Shown here: piece by piece, positions 1 through 5,037 of the stretch
Position numbering within the stretch: the first letter of the stretch is position 1
Layout: each line of letters begins with the position of its first letter
NCBI GenBank assembly: GCA_902493335.1
Contig: CABUPJ010000068.1
Location: forward strand, 1-5,037
Length of the DNA stretch: 5,037 nucleotides
From: an uncultured Porphyromonadaceae bacterium
Lineage (GTDB): Bacteria; Bacteroidota; Bacteroidia; Bacteroidales; Muribaculaceae
Direction of reading: 5' to 3'
Position numbers and translations under genes: made by a program
The notes under the pieces: generated by a model
Seen by the model: the letters and a program-made list of their open reading frames with translations, nothing else
Databases searched by the model: none
What the model was told of the DNA's origin: nothing

Positions 1-49
1 TGCACAGACAGTATTTTTAACACTTTCCGCTTGCGCGAGTCCTAGATTT

Positions 50-71
50 CCGCGGGCGCTTGCGCCCGTGG
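50..71. repeat. GC-rich hairpin with CTTG loop
   Basis: Bases 50-58 pair with 63-71 around the loop CTTG at 59-62. All nine pairs form, one of them a G-T wobble (52 with 69). No T-run follows, so a terminator role is not supported. It may be a REP-like intergenic element or a structured 3' end. Confidence 0.5.
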
Positions 72-93
72 GCCACTGAACCACAACAAACTA

Positions 94-110
94 CAACCCC
101 GGCGGGGTTG
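94..110. repeat. Perfect hairpin caacccc/ggggttg
   Basis: Bases 94-100 and 104-110 form a perfect 7-bp stem around a GGC loop. The preceding bases (CTACAACCC) recur at 3433-3441 in the other hairpin-bearing intergenic region, which suggests a family of dispersed intergenic elements. That last point is inference. Confidence 0.5.
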
Positions 111-209
111 CACATTGAATCTATAGCGCCACAAAACAAGAATTGTGCATTGAAAAAGCCTTAGGAGCCCGTGATCTCCTGGTTGTGGGCATAATTCACT
201 GTGCTACAT

Positions 210-233
210 CGAGATAGCCTGGAGGCTATCTCG
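210..233. repeat. Perfect 10-bp stem hairpin
   Basis: Bases 210-219 and 224-233 are a perfect 10-bp inverted repeat around the loop TGGA. It is the strongest hairpin in the first 300 bases and lies about 65 bases upstream of the first direct-repeat copy. No T-run follows on the + strand. Confidence 0.55.
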
Positions 234-295
234 TCCCGGACCGAGTCGCATCGCGGCGGCACTGTGGAGTAGGTTTTGCAATTATTTGCCCGAAC

Positions 296-436
296 GCTTG
301 CAAAAGGCTGTCTCGATTGATTATATTTGCAAATAATTACCTAAAAATCACTCGGCCATGAAGACCGGATATTGCCGTGTTTACAATCTAAAGGCGCCGC
401 TCGACAGCATCACCGACTGTCTTCATATCGGCAACC
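296..436 (+). repeat. 141-bp direct repeat, copy 1
   Basis: This segment is repeated at 1431-1571, offset exactly 1135 bases, with four substitutions (positions 309, 389, 418 and 432) and no gaps. Identity ends sharply at both edges. The repeat holds a full promoter (298-329), a short untranslated leader, and the ATG plus 25 further codons of an ORF starting at 358. The codons (for example gcg ccg ctc gac agc atc acc gac) resemble those of pyrG more than the AT-rich genes nearby. It could be the duplicated 5' end of a native host gene or a dispersed promoter module. Confidence 0.95.
298..329 (+). promoter_or_regulatory. Bacteroidales-type promoter, repeat copy 1
   Basis: TTG at 298-300, a 21-base spacer, and TATATTTG at 322-329 match the known Bacteroides -33 and -7 elements (TTTG and TAnnTTTG). 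The inferred transcription start is near 336, leaving a leader of about 20 bases before the ATG at 358. A perfect 12-bp palindrome, TATTTGCAAATA (324-335), overlaps the -7 box and could be an operator. A 10-bp inverted repeat (280-289 with 329-338) also brackets this copy only. Confidence 0.7.
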
Positions 437-552
437 GCTGGCTCGGGCACTTAGGCCTGGCGATGTACGCAGAGATTTTCGCGACACATATTGAAAACAA
501 AATTAGGACAGAGCACACCTTACCATTAAGGACTTATTATAGTGTAGAATAA
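358..552 (+). CDS. Short leader ORF, probable gene-start remnant
   Basis: This is a 64-residue open frame starting MKTGYCRVYN, whose first 26 residues lie in the 141-bp repeat and match the frame at 1493 except for L11Q and C21R. It starts about 20 bases after the inferred transcription start, so it is well placed to be translated. It has no signal peptide, no membrane segment and no domain I recognise. Codons are GC-rich and host-like up to about position 485, then the sequence turns AT-rich, which suggests that a native gene start is joined here to foreign DNA. Two of the three coding differences between copies change the amino acid, so there is no sign of strong constraint. It may be a remnant, a leader peptide that couples to the gene downstream, or non-functional. 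It is in a different frame from gene A. Confidence 0.3.
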   Translation: MKTGYCRVYNLKAPLDSITDCLHIGNRWLGHLGLAMYAEIFATHIENKIRTEHTLPLRTYYSVE

Positions 553-664
553 GGTATTTATAAAGGAAGAATCATTAATAGAAAAAATGGCACCAGTTTG
601 TTTTATGACAGTAAGGAAAAAACGACTTATAAAAAACTTAAAAAAGAACAGGTCCCGTTTAAAT

Positions 665-1318
665 ATGGAGCTAAATAGATATATAAAATATCTCGGATGC
701 CTGACAGTCTTTTTAATTGCATTAATGATGCCGTTGCTTCTAAATGCAAAAAAAGTGAGCTTCCCGGGTAACTGTAAACTTACGAAAATAGAGGCTGTTT
801 ATACAGACTGCCGATTTGATTCGTTTGCAGTTAAGGATATCAAACTGTCGGAAGACAAATGGGTAAAAAAGCGTTTGAACACCTTTTTGCCGTTTTTTGA
901 CGGGATATATGACCCTAAATCTGATACTTTACTTATATTTTCAAGTTTTTATCATATACTTCCAAATGAGAAAATATACGTGGAGACGCCAAACGATGGA
1001 ATATTGCAACTTATTGAGCGGCCATCCCCTCGCAATAACAATAAATGGTATTATGAAAAATCACCGTATGTCCCTGTCAAGTTGCCGCCGGGGCACGTCG
1101 AAGAATCTGATGTATATATGGGCGCTGTATTTAAATGGGATATCGATTATATCTACAAAGTGTTGAAGAAAAATGATTTAATGGCGTGTCCTGACGAGGT
1201 TTCGTGGTTCTATTATCAATTTTTCTGTTACAGGCTTGTCTTTTCAAATTATAAGTTGAAAGACTGCACTGTCGTGAAATTCTATTCCCCGTATGTGACT
1301 GAAATCAAATTGCCTTAA
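665..1318 (+). CDS. Unknown exported protein A
   Basis: I recognise no family. The start at 665 gives 217 residues and places a clean Sec signal peptide at the N-terminus: a short basic n-region (residues 1-9), a hydrophobic run at about 10-26, and an LNA cleavage site before Lys29. The frame is open from an earlier ATG at 587 (243 residues), which has a purine-rich AAGGAAG about 17 bases upstream, but that start would put a long Lys/Arg-rich tail before the signal. The mature part has five cysteines, is rich in aromatic residues and lysine, and lacks a recognisable catalytic motif. A region with Asp48-Cys49-Arg50-Phe51, then FLPF at 74-77, then a beta-like run at about 88-96, loosely resembles genes B and D. 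The gene is visibly AT-rich. It is probably transcribed from repeat copy 1 and ended by the terminator at 1401-1422. It likely acts in the periplasm or outside the cell. Confidence 0.75.
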   Translation: MELNRYIKYLGCLTVFLIALMMPLLLNAKKVSFPGNCKLTKIEAVYTDCRFDSFAVKDIKLSEDKWVKKRLNTFLPFFDGIYDPKSDTLLIFSSFYHILPNEKIYVETPNDGILQLIERPSPRNNNKWYYEKSPYVPVKLPPGHVEESDVYMGAVFKWDIDYIYKVLKKNDLMACPDEVSWFYYQFFCYRLVFSNYKLKDCTVVKFYSPYVTEIKLP

Positions 1319-1342
1319 GGTTTATACCGCAGTCATGTAAAA

Positions 1343-1365
1343 GTCAACGTCCTGCTGACGTCGAC
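1343..1365. repeat. Imperfect hairpin after gene A
   Basis: Bases 1343-1351 and 1357-1365 pair at eight of nine positions (one A-C mismatch) around the loop CTGCT. No T-run follows directly. It may protect the 3' end of the gene A transcript or be an intergenic repeat relic. Confidence 0.4.
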
Positions 1366-1400
1366 ATAGGGTTGGGCTGCCATAATAAAAATTGTTATTT

Positions 1401-1422
1401 AAGCTTGTTTTACAGCTTTTTT
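1401..1422 (+). terminator. Putative intrinsic terminator after gene A
   Basis: AAGC (1401-1404) and TGT (1406-1408) pair with ACA (1412-1414) and GCTT (1415-1418), with one bulged T and a TTT loop. The run of six Ts at 1417-1422 begins within the stem. The stem is short and AT-rich, so termination may be partial. It sits just before repeat copy 2, so A and B are probably separate transcription units. Confidence 0.45.
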
Positions 1423-1430
1423 ATTCAATT

Positions 1431-1571
1431 GCTTGCAAAAGGCCGTCTCGATTGATTATATTTGCAAATAATTACCTAAAAATCACTCGGCCATGAAGAC
1501 CGGATATTGCCGTGTTTACAATCAAAAGGCGCCGCTCGACAGCATCACCGACCGTCTTCATATCGGTAACC
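1431..1571 (+). repeat. 141-bp direct repeat, copy 2
   Basis: Second copy of 296-436, same orientation, 137 of 141 bases identical. It again holds promoter, leader and the first 26 codons of the MKTGYC frame. Here the frame (from 1493) stays open past the repeat and continues in phase into gene B. Together the two copies flank gene A, so homologous recombination between them would delete 1135 bp and put B directly behind the first promoter. Confidence 0.95.
1433..1464 (+). promoter_or_regulatory. Bacteroidales-type promoter, repeat copy 2
   Basis: TTG at 1433-1435, a 21-base spacer and TATATTTG at 1457-1464 are identical to copy 1; the single difference between copies here (1444) lies in the spacer. 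The 12-bp palindrome recurs at 1459-1470. The inferred start is near 1471. This promoter should drive the leader frame at 1493 and gene B. Confidence 0.7.
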
Positions 1572-1597
1572 TTAAATGGAGGCAACAGGAATTGATT

Positions 1598-2185
1598 ATG
1601 AAAAATATAGTGTATATATTGTTTTTGTCTTTGTTGTTTTCGGGCGTTGTGGCTAATGCATTTAACGATGAGGTTTGCGACAATTGCGCTTACGGGATGT
1701 ATGACACGGTATATTTAAAAGAGCTGATTGTGCCTGATGAGGCAGACTCAATACTGAAAAATATTGTTATCCCGCAATTGCAGAGAAATGGCGCAGACTC
1801 GACTCATTCGCTGGTTGTCAACGAAAAGAACGGTGTATTGACGATTTCGGTCTATAATGCGGGCATGGTAGTCGATTTCGGAGCATACTTTACCGGTTAT
1901 AATGGCTCATATCCTTATATGGTTTATTTTTGTGACGGCTATGGAAGGCAGACATCATCGGCGAAGACAATACCGATTAAGGTATGTCATTATGATATGG
2001 CATATCCCTACGATCCGCCTTTTTGGCAATATGTGGCATCGGATAATAGATATGAGATGACAGACTGCGATACATTCAGTCGGTATCCCTGGATGAAAAA
2101 ATATACACCCGAACAGCGGGCTGTCATTCTTGAAATAATGAATTCTGCTGATTCCGATCTTGTTGAAGATATTATTTTTGATTGA
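1598..2185 (+). CDS. Unknown exported protein B, paralogue of C
   Basis: I recognise no known family. The start at 1598 gives 195 residues with a textbook signal peptide: MKN, a hydrophobic run at residues 4-18, and an ANA site before Phe22. AGGA at 1587-1590, seven bases upstream, supports it. An in-phase ATG at 1493 inside the repeat would add 35 residues ahead of the signal and probably hinder export. Two motifs are shared with gene C: DSILKN-x-VIP at 50-59 followed by NG at 64-65, and YPYDPP at 136-141 followed by N-x-Y-E-M at 150-154. A GYN-x-x-Y patch (100-105) also has a counterpart in C. The mature part is acidic, rich in Tyr, and has five cysteines. The C-terminal 30 residues look helical. 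It is probably periplasmic or secreted; function unknown. A stress, adhesion, or immunity role would be speculation. Confidence 0.8.
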   Translation: MKNIVYILFLSLLFSGVVANAFNDEVCDNCAYGMYDTVYLKELIVPDEADSILKNIVIPQLQRNGADSTHSLVVNEKNGVLTISVYNAGMVVDFGAYFTGYNGSYPYMVYFCDGYGRQTSSAKTIPIKVCHYDMAYPYDPPFWQYVASDNRYEMTDCDTFSRYPWMKKYTPEQRAVILEIMNSADSDLVEDIIFD

Positions 2186-2244
2186 GTGAAATCTACTAAA
2201 AGTCTGGACGATGATTTTACAGAAGACTGTGATGTGTTGAATAT

Positions 2245-2252
2245 TATATTTG
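2245..2252 (+). promoter_or_regulatory. Candidate -7 box upstream of gene C
   Basis: TATATTTG fits TAnnTTTG exactly, and the surrounding ATTATATTTGC is the same 11 bases as in the 141-bp repeat promoters. I find no convincing TTG at the expected distance upstream, so the promoter is weaker or needs an activator. The ATG of C lies 24 bases beyond the box, similar to the repeat copies (28 bases). Confidence 0.45.
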
Positions 2253-2276
2253 CTGTCAGAATAAATACTTTTCCCT

Positions 2277-2888
2277 ATGAATGATTCATGTCAAATTAAT
2301 AGAATATCGAAGGCGTTGATGTCTGCCGTTGTCGTATTGTCGATTGTTGGCTTCGGTCTTTTGTTTTCGGGCTGTAATAAAGAGTCGAAAAGAGAGGTGG
2401 TAGACGACAATGTCATTGATATATCCGAGCTTGATGACGATCAGCTCGGAAGATGTCTGGGGGATTCGTTGTTTACGGATACGACTGATGTTTTCAAAAC
2501 CATCGCGTTGTTTGAAATCGATATACCACGGCCGGTAGACTCGATTTTGAGAAATTATGTCATTCCTGAAATGAAAGCCAACGGCTGTGTCAAGTACAAA
2601 CTCGTAGACATAATGTATGCGAACGACTATCTGGGATTTACGCTTATTACGCCCACCGATTTAAGAAAAACAGGCTATGATTGCTATGGATATAACGATG
2701 ACTATGAATGCGGATTGATTGTCAGTGATTTTGAGAAAAATATGCTAAGGGCAAAGAAAAGTGACAGAAAAAAGGCAATCGAGACAGTAGATTCGAGATA
2801 TTTTTTCCCATATCCGTTCGATCCTCCGGTATGTTATTTCGATCCAAACAATGACTTTGAAATGATTTATCCGTTGAATCTTTATTAA
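2277..2888 (+). CDS. Unknown lipoprotein C, paralogue of B
   Basis: A 203-residue protein with a lipoprotein signal: hydrophobic run at residues 17-30 and a lipobox-like LFSG before Cys33. The Phe at -3 is slightly atypical but tolerated in Bacteroidota. Residues after Cys33 (NKESKRE) are mixed in charge, so I cannot say whether it is exported to the surface. An alternative ATG at residue 15 (2319) would give a shorter n-region. An acidic linker (about 40-72) precedes a domain shared with B: DSILRN-x-VIP at 88-97 with NG at 102-103, GYN at 138-140, and YPFDPP at 179-184 followed by N-D-F-E-M at 192-196. Spacing between the first and last motif is 91 residues, against 86 in B. D follows after nine bases, so C and D are probably co-transcribed. 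Function unknown. Confidence 0.8.
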   Translation: MNDSCQINRISKALMSAVVVLSIVGFGLLFSGCNKESKREVVDDNVIDISELDDDQLGRCLGDSLFTDTTDVFKTIALFEIDIPRPVDSILRNYVIPEMKANGCVKYKLVDIMYANDYLGFTLITPTDLRKTGYDCYGYNDDYECGLIVSDFEKNMLRAKKSDRKKAIETVDSRYFFPYPFDPPVCYFDPNNDFEMIYPLNLY

Positions 2889-2897
2889 GAGATATTT

Positions 2898-3374
2898 ATG
2901 ATGCGATTTTTGATAATAAGCCTATTGCTCTCGGCGTCATTGGCTGCTGATGCGGCAGATAGGTTTGTAGACTGCCGTTATGGAAGGATAAAGGTGACGG
3001 ATGATTGCTTTTTTCTTGATAAATTTCTTCCTTTCATAACAGGAAGCGACGGTTGTCTGCAAGAAGGCGTAATAGCGGAACATGATGAAATTTTCTTTGA
3101 CATTGTCTATGCCGCAGACGGCAGCGTGGCTGAAATATTATACAATCATCTGCTTGATGCGATAATGAATCATCCGGGATTCATAAGCCGTGTGGGGCAA
3201 TGTGACAGAAAAATGAAGGCCGTCAACGACATAATCGAGGGGGAGGCTGTGATGAGCGGGCAAGAAGATGACGAGAGTATTCTGAATTTCAAAATTCATT
3301 TTAAGGATAAAGTAAAGCCCTGTCTGACAACGAGCGAATGTGAGCTGCTCGACAGTATTCTGCAACTGAAATAA
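2898..3374 (+). CDS. Unknown cysteine-rich exported protein D
   Basis: This 158-residue protein starts with two Met codons and a clear signal peptide (hydrophobic residues 4-17, ADA site before Ala20). The mature chain has six cysteines (26, 37, 53, 102, 142, 148), an even number consistent with disulfides in the periplasm. It is acidic, with no catalytic motif I recognise. The segment with Asp25-Cys26-Arg27-Tyr28, IKV at 31-33 and FLPF at 43-46 resembles gene A (DCRF at 48-51, IKL at 59-61, FLPF at 74-77), so it may be a shorter, diverged relative. It begins nine bases after the stop of C with no promoter between, which supports an operon. No intrinsic terminator with a T-run follows; the hairpin at 3409-3445 may mark the 3' end. 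Confidence 0.75.
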   Translation: MMRFLIISLLLSASLAADAADRFVDCRYGRIKVTDDCFFLDKFLPFITGSDGCLQEGVIAEHDEIFFDIVYAADGSVAEILYNHLLDAIMNHPGFISRVGQCDRKMKAVNDIIEGEAVMSGQEDDESILNFKIHFKDKVKPCLTTSECELLDSILQLK

Positions 3375-3408
3375 ACAAGACAGACAACAGGGCAGACCTA
3401 CTATGATA

Positions 3409-3445
3409 ACCCGGGTAGCATTGGCTTCAAAGCTACAACCCGGGT
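3409..3445. repeat. Bulged GC-rich hairpin between D and pyrG
   Basis: Bases 3409-3419 pair with 3432-3445 (eleven pairs, a three-base bulge at 3437-3439, twelve-base loop). The arms contain the 9-bp direct repeat AACCCGGGT at 3408-3416 and 3437-3445, which includes the palindrome ACCCGGGT. It lies 35 bases after gene D. No T-run follows, so it is more likely a 3'-end structure or dispersed intergenic repeat than an intrinsic terminator. GGTGCC repeats follow at 3444-3449 and 3453-3458. Confidence 0.5.
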
Positions 3446-3525
3446 GCCGGAGGTGCCGCCGTTCGGTTGTTTTGGAGAAACGGGCAAATAAAAGGCTAAA
3501 TAAACCAAGGGTTTTGAAATCGGTG

Positions 3526-3556
3526 TTGCTGCGTGATGAAAAATTTAGTAAATTTG
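3526..3556 (+). promoter_or_regulatory. pyrG promoter, Bacteroidales type
   Basis: TTG at 3526-3528, a 20-base spacer and TAAATTTG at 3549-3556 match the Bacteroides -33 and -7 consensus. The inferred start is near 3563, giving a leader of about 47 bases. A 6-bp inverted repeat (TTTGCA 3553-3558, TGCAAA 3567-3572) overlaps the -7 box and start site. pyrG should therefore be transcribed independently of the genes upstream. Confidence 0.7.
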
Positions 3557-3574
3557 CAAGATAATATGCAAACT

Positions 3575-3600
3575 TGTTAACATAATACTGTTATCATAAT
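3575..3600 (+). repeat. Tandem 12-bp repeat in pyrG leader
   Basis: TGTTAACATAAT (3575-3586) and TGTTATCATAAT (3589-3600) are direct repeats differing at one base, with a 14-base period, lying in the untranslated leader ending nine bases before the GTG start. They could be a tandem protein-binding site or an RNA feature for translation control. No known regulator of pyrG in this phylum is assigned to such a site to my knowledge. Confidence 0.6.
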
Positions 3601-3609
3601 TTTCTGAAC

Positions 3610-5037
3610 GTGGAAACCAAATACATTTTCGTTACCGGTGGTGTTGTGTCTTCGTTAGGTAAAGGCATCATTTCATCATCGCTTGCCTGTCTGTTGAAAG
3701 CCCGCGGCTATCGCGTGACAATTCAGAAGTTTGACCCGTATATCAACATCGATCCGGGTACACTCAACCCCTATGAGCACGGCGAGTGCTACGTTACGGT
3801 CGACGGCCACGAGGCCGACCTCGACCTGGGTCACTACGAACGCTTCACCGACATCCAGACCACCCGCGCCAACAACGTCACCACGGGCCGTGTCTATCAG
3901 AGTGTCATCGACAAAGAACGCCGCGGCGACTATCTGGGCAAGACCGTTCAGATAGTGCCTCATATCACTGACGAAATCAAACGCAACGTCAAGATGCTCG
4001 GCAACACCGGCAATTTCGATTTCATCATCACCGAAATCGGCGGCACCGTCGGCGACATCGAGTCGCTGCCCTATCTCGAGAGCGTGCGTCAGCTGCGCTG
4101 GGAGATGGGCTCCAACAGCCTCTGCATCCATCTGACCTACGTGCCCTATATCGCCGCAGCCAAGGAGCTGAAGACCAAACCGACACAGCATTCGGTCAAG
4201 AAGCTTCAGGAGGTCGGCATCCAGCCCGACATCCTCGTCCTCCGCACCGAGAAAGACATCTCGGTCGAGATGCGCCGCAAGATCGCGCTCTTCTGCAACG
4301 TGGCTCCAGATGCTGTGATACAGTCGATTGACGTCGATTCGATTTACAAGGTGCCTATCAAAATGCACGAGCAGCATCTCGATGAAATCGTTCTGCGCAA
4401 GACCTGCATGCCCGTCGAGGGCGAGCCTCACATGCAGCCGTGGCTCGACTTCCTCAAAAAGATGGACGACGCCACCGAAACCGTCACAATCGGCCTTGTC
4501 GGCAAATATGTCGAGCTTCAGGATGCCTACAAGTCTATCAACGAGGCACTTTTCCAGGCTGCTACCTATAGCGACCGCAAGCTCAAGCTCATATATATCC
4601 ACTCTGAGAAACTCAACGAAAGCAATGTCGACGAAAAACTGTCGCCGCTCGACGGTGTCGTCATCGCCCCGGGCTTCGGACAGCGCGGCATCGAAGGCAA
4701 GTTCGTGGCTCTCAAGTGGTGCCGCGAGCATGACGTGCCGACTTTCGGCATCTGTCTGGGCATGCAGTGCATGGTCATCGAGTTTGCCCGCAACGTGCTC
4801 GGTCTCGACGAGGCCAACTCGACCGAGATGAACCCGACGACGCCCTATAACGTCATCGATCTGATGGAAGAGCAGAAGAGCATATCGAACATGGGCGGCA
4901 CGATGCGTCTCGGCGCCTATGACTGCCGTCTCGTCCCCAACAGCAAAGCTGCCGAGGCTTACGGCGCCACCGATATCCGCGAGCGTCACCGCCACCGCTT
5001 CGAGTTCAACAACGACTACCGTCAGCGCTTCGAGGAG
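3610..5037 (+). CDS. pyrG: CTP synthase, 3' end outside window
   Basis: CTP synthase makes CTP from UTP, ATP and glutamine in the cytoplasm, the last step of pyrimidine nucleotide synthesis. 476 codons are present; the family usually has about 535-545, so roughly 60 residues are missing, including the His-Glu of the glutaminase triad. The N-terminal synthase domain shows VTGGVVSSLGKG (8-19, Lys18), Lys40, DPYINIDPGT (42-51), the Mg-binding Asp72 and Glu142, and the KTKPTQHSVK segment. The class I glutaminase domain shows the PGFGQRG oxyanion segment and GICLGMQ with nucleophile Cys382, and ends at a RHRHRFEFNN stretch. The start is GTG: an in-frame TAA lies at 3583-3585 and no ATG intervenes. 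No Shine-Dalgarno is visible, which is normal for this phylum. GC-rich codons contrast sharply with the AT-rich genes upstream, as expected of a native core gene. Confidence 0.97.
   Translation, partial: METKYIFVTGGVVSSLGKGIISSSLACLLKARGYRVTIQKFDPYINIDPGTLNPYEHGECYVTVDGHEADLDLGHYERFTDIQTTRANNVTTGRVYQSVIDKERRGDYLGKTVQIVPHITDEIKRNVKMLGNTGNFDFIITEIGGTVGDIESLPYLESVRQLRWEMGSNSLCIHLTYVPYIAAAKELKTKPTQHSVKKLQEVGIQPDILVLRTEKDISVEMRRKIALFCNVAPDAVIQSIDVDSIYKVPIKMHEQHLDEIVLRKTCMPVEGEPHMQPWLDFLKKMDDATETVTIGLVGKYVELQDAYKSINEALFQAATYSDRKLKLIYIHSEKLNESNVDEKLSPLDGVVIAPGFGQRGIEGKFVALKWCREHDVPTFGICLGMQCMVIEFARNVLGLDEANSTEMNPTTPYNVIDLMEEQKSISNMGGTMRLGAYDCRLVPNSKAAEAYGATDIRERHRHRFEFNNDYRQRFEE

Larger units (their letters stand above)
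1..295. other. Gene-free stretch with three hairpins
   Basis: I see no credible coding frame on either strand, no tRNA and no rRNA here. The stretch is rich in inverted repeats: 50-71, 94-110 and 210-233, listed separately. It also has short direct repeats: CATTGAA at 113-119 and 148-154, and CACTGTG at 197-203 and 260-266. None of the hairpins is followed by a T-run, so they are not ordinary intrinsic terminators. The stretch could be a mosaic of dispersed intergenic repeat elements, the 3' trailer of an upstream gene outside the window, or an uncharacterised structured RNA. The sequence alone does not decide between these. Confidence 0.5.

Noticed and set aside
280..338. Invertible (phase-variable) promoter flanked by inverted repeats
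   Set aside because: The 10-bp arms do bracket the promoter, but the segment is only 59 bp, the right arm overlaps the -7 box, copy 2 lacks the left arm and no invertase gene is seen. A palindromic coincidence or operator is more likely.
897..1166. Frame of 89 codons inside gene A, and a minus-strand frame at 3138-3365 inside gene D
   Set aside because: Both overlap better genes that have signal peptides, and neither has a start signal or recognisable feature.
296..1571. The repeat pair plus gene A as an insertion sequence or transposon
   Set aside because: The repeats are direct, have no terminal inverted repeats, and no transposase or integrase is encoded. A duplication or recombination origin fits better.
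2186..2276. Possible readthrough extension of gene B
   Set aside because: The frame stays open for 32 codons after the TGA at 2183-2185, but a promoter box lies in it, the sequence has no counterpart in gene C, and a run this short can occur by chance.
4328..4831. Plus-strand frame of 167 codons inside pyrG
   Set aside because: It overlaps pyrG in another frame and its translation is Ser/Arg/Thr-rich and repetitive, typical of a frame shadow. The same applies to those at 3731-3955, 3786-3971 and the minus frame 4566-4817.
3676..4995. Long open frame of 439 codons on the minus strand
   Set aside because: It lies entirely antisense to pyrG, whose motifs are unmistakable. The frame is open because of the GC-rich codon bias of pyrG, and its translation is low-complexity, rich in Asp, Val, Ala and His, without recognisable domains.
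1..5037. CRISPR array, tRNA or rRNA
   Set aside because: There is no series of regularly spaced repeats. I saw no cloverleaf or rRNA-like segment on reading either strand.

Overview
The window looks like a chromosomal segment of a Bacteroidales bacterium, perhaps a gut Muribaculaceae or close relative. Evidence for this is the pyrG protein, which reads like a Bacteroidota CTP synthase; promoter boxes of the Bacteroides type (TTG, about 20-21 bases, TAnnTTTG) before several genes; and the general lack of Shine-Dalgarno sequences. The family-level placement is inference.

Layout. Bases 1-295 hold no gene but contain three strong hairpins. A 141-bp direct repeat (296-436 and 1431-1571, 137 of 141 identical by hand count) follows. 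Each copy carries a complete promoter and the first 26 codons of an ORF whose codons look GC-rich and host-like. Copy 1 leads into a short leader ORF and then an AT-rich gene for a secreted protein (A, 665-1318). A putative terminator closes A just before copy 2. Copy 2 runs in frame into a second secreted protein gene (B, 1598-2185). A lipoprotein gene (C, 2277-2888) and a small cysteine-rich secreted protein gene (D, 2898-3374) follow, probably as a two-gene unit. A 235-bp intergenic stretch with a GC-rich hairpin and a clear promoter leads to pyrG (3610 to the window end, 3' truncated).

The four small genes A-D are AT-rich, all on the + strand, all exported by signal peptide or lipobox, and match no family I recognise. 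B and C share two spaced motifs and are almost certainly paralogues. A and D share weaker features with them and with each other. The segment therefore looks like a small accessory island of diverged, tandem, envelope-targeted proteins inserted upstream of the core gene pyrG, with a duplicated promoter-leader module placed before the first two. Their function is unknown. pyrG makes CTP from UTP and has its own promoter, so it is probably functionally unrelated to the island.
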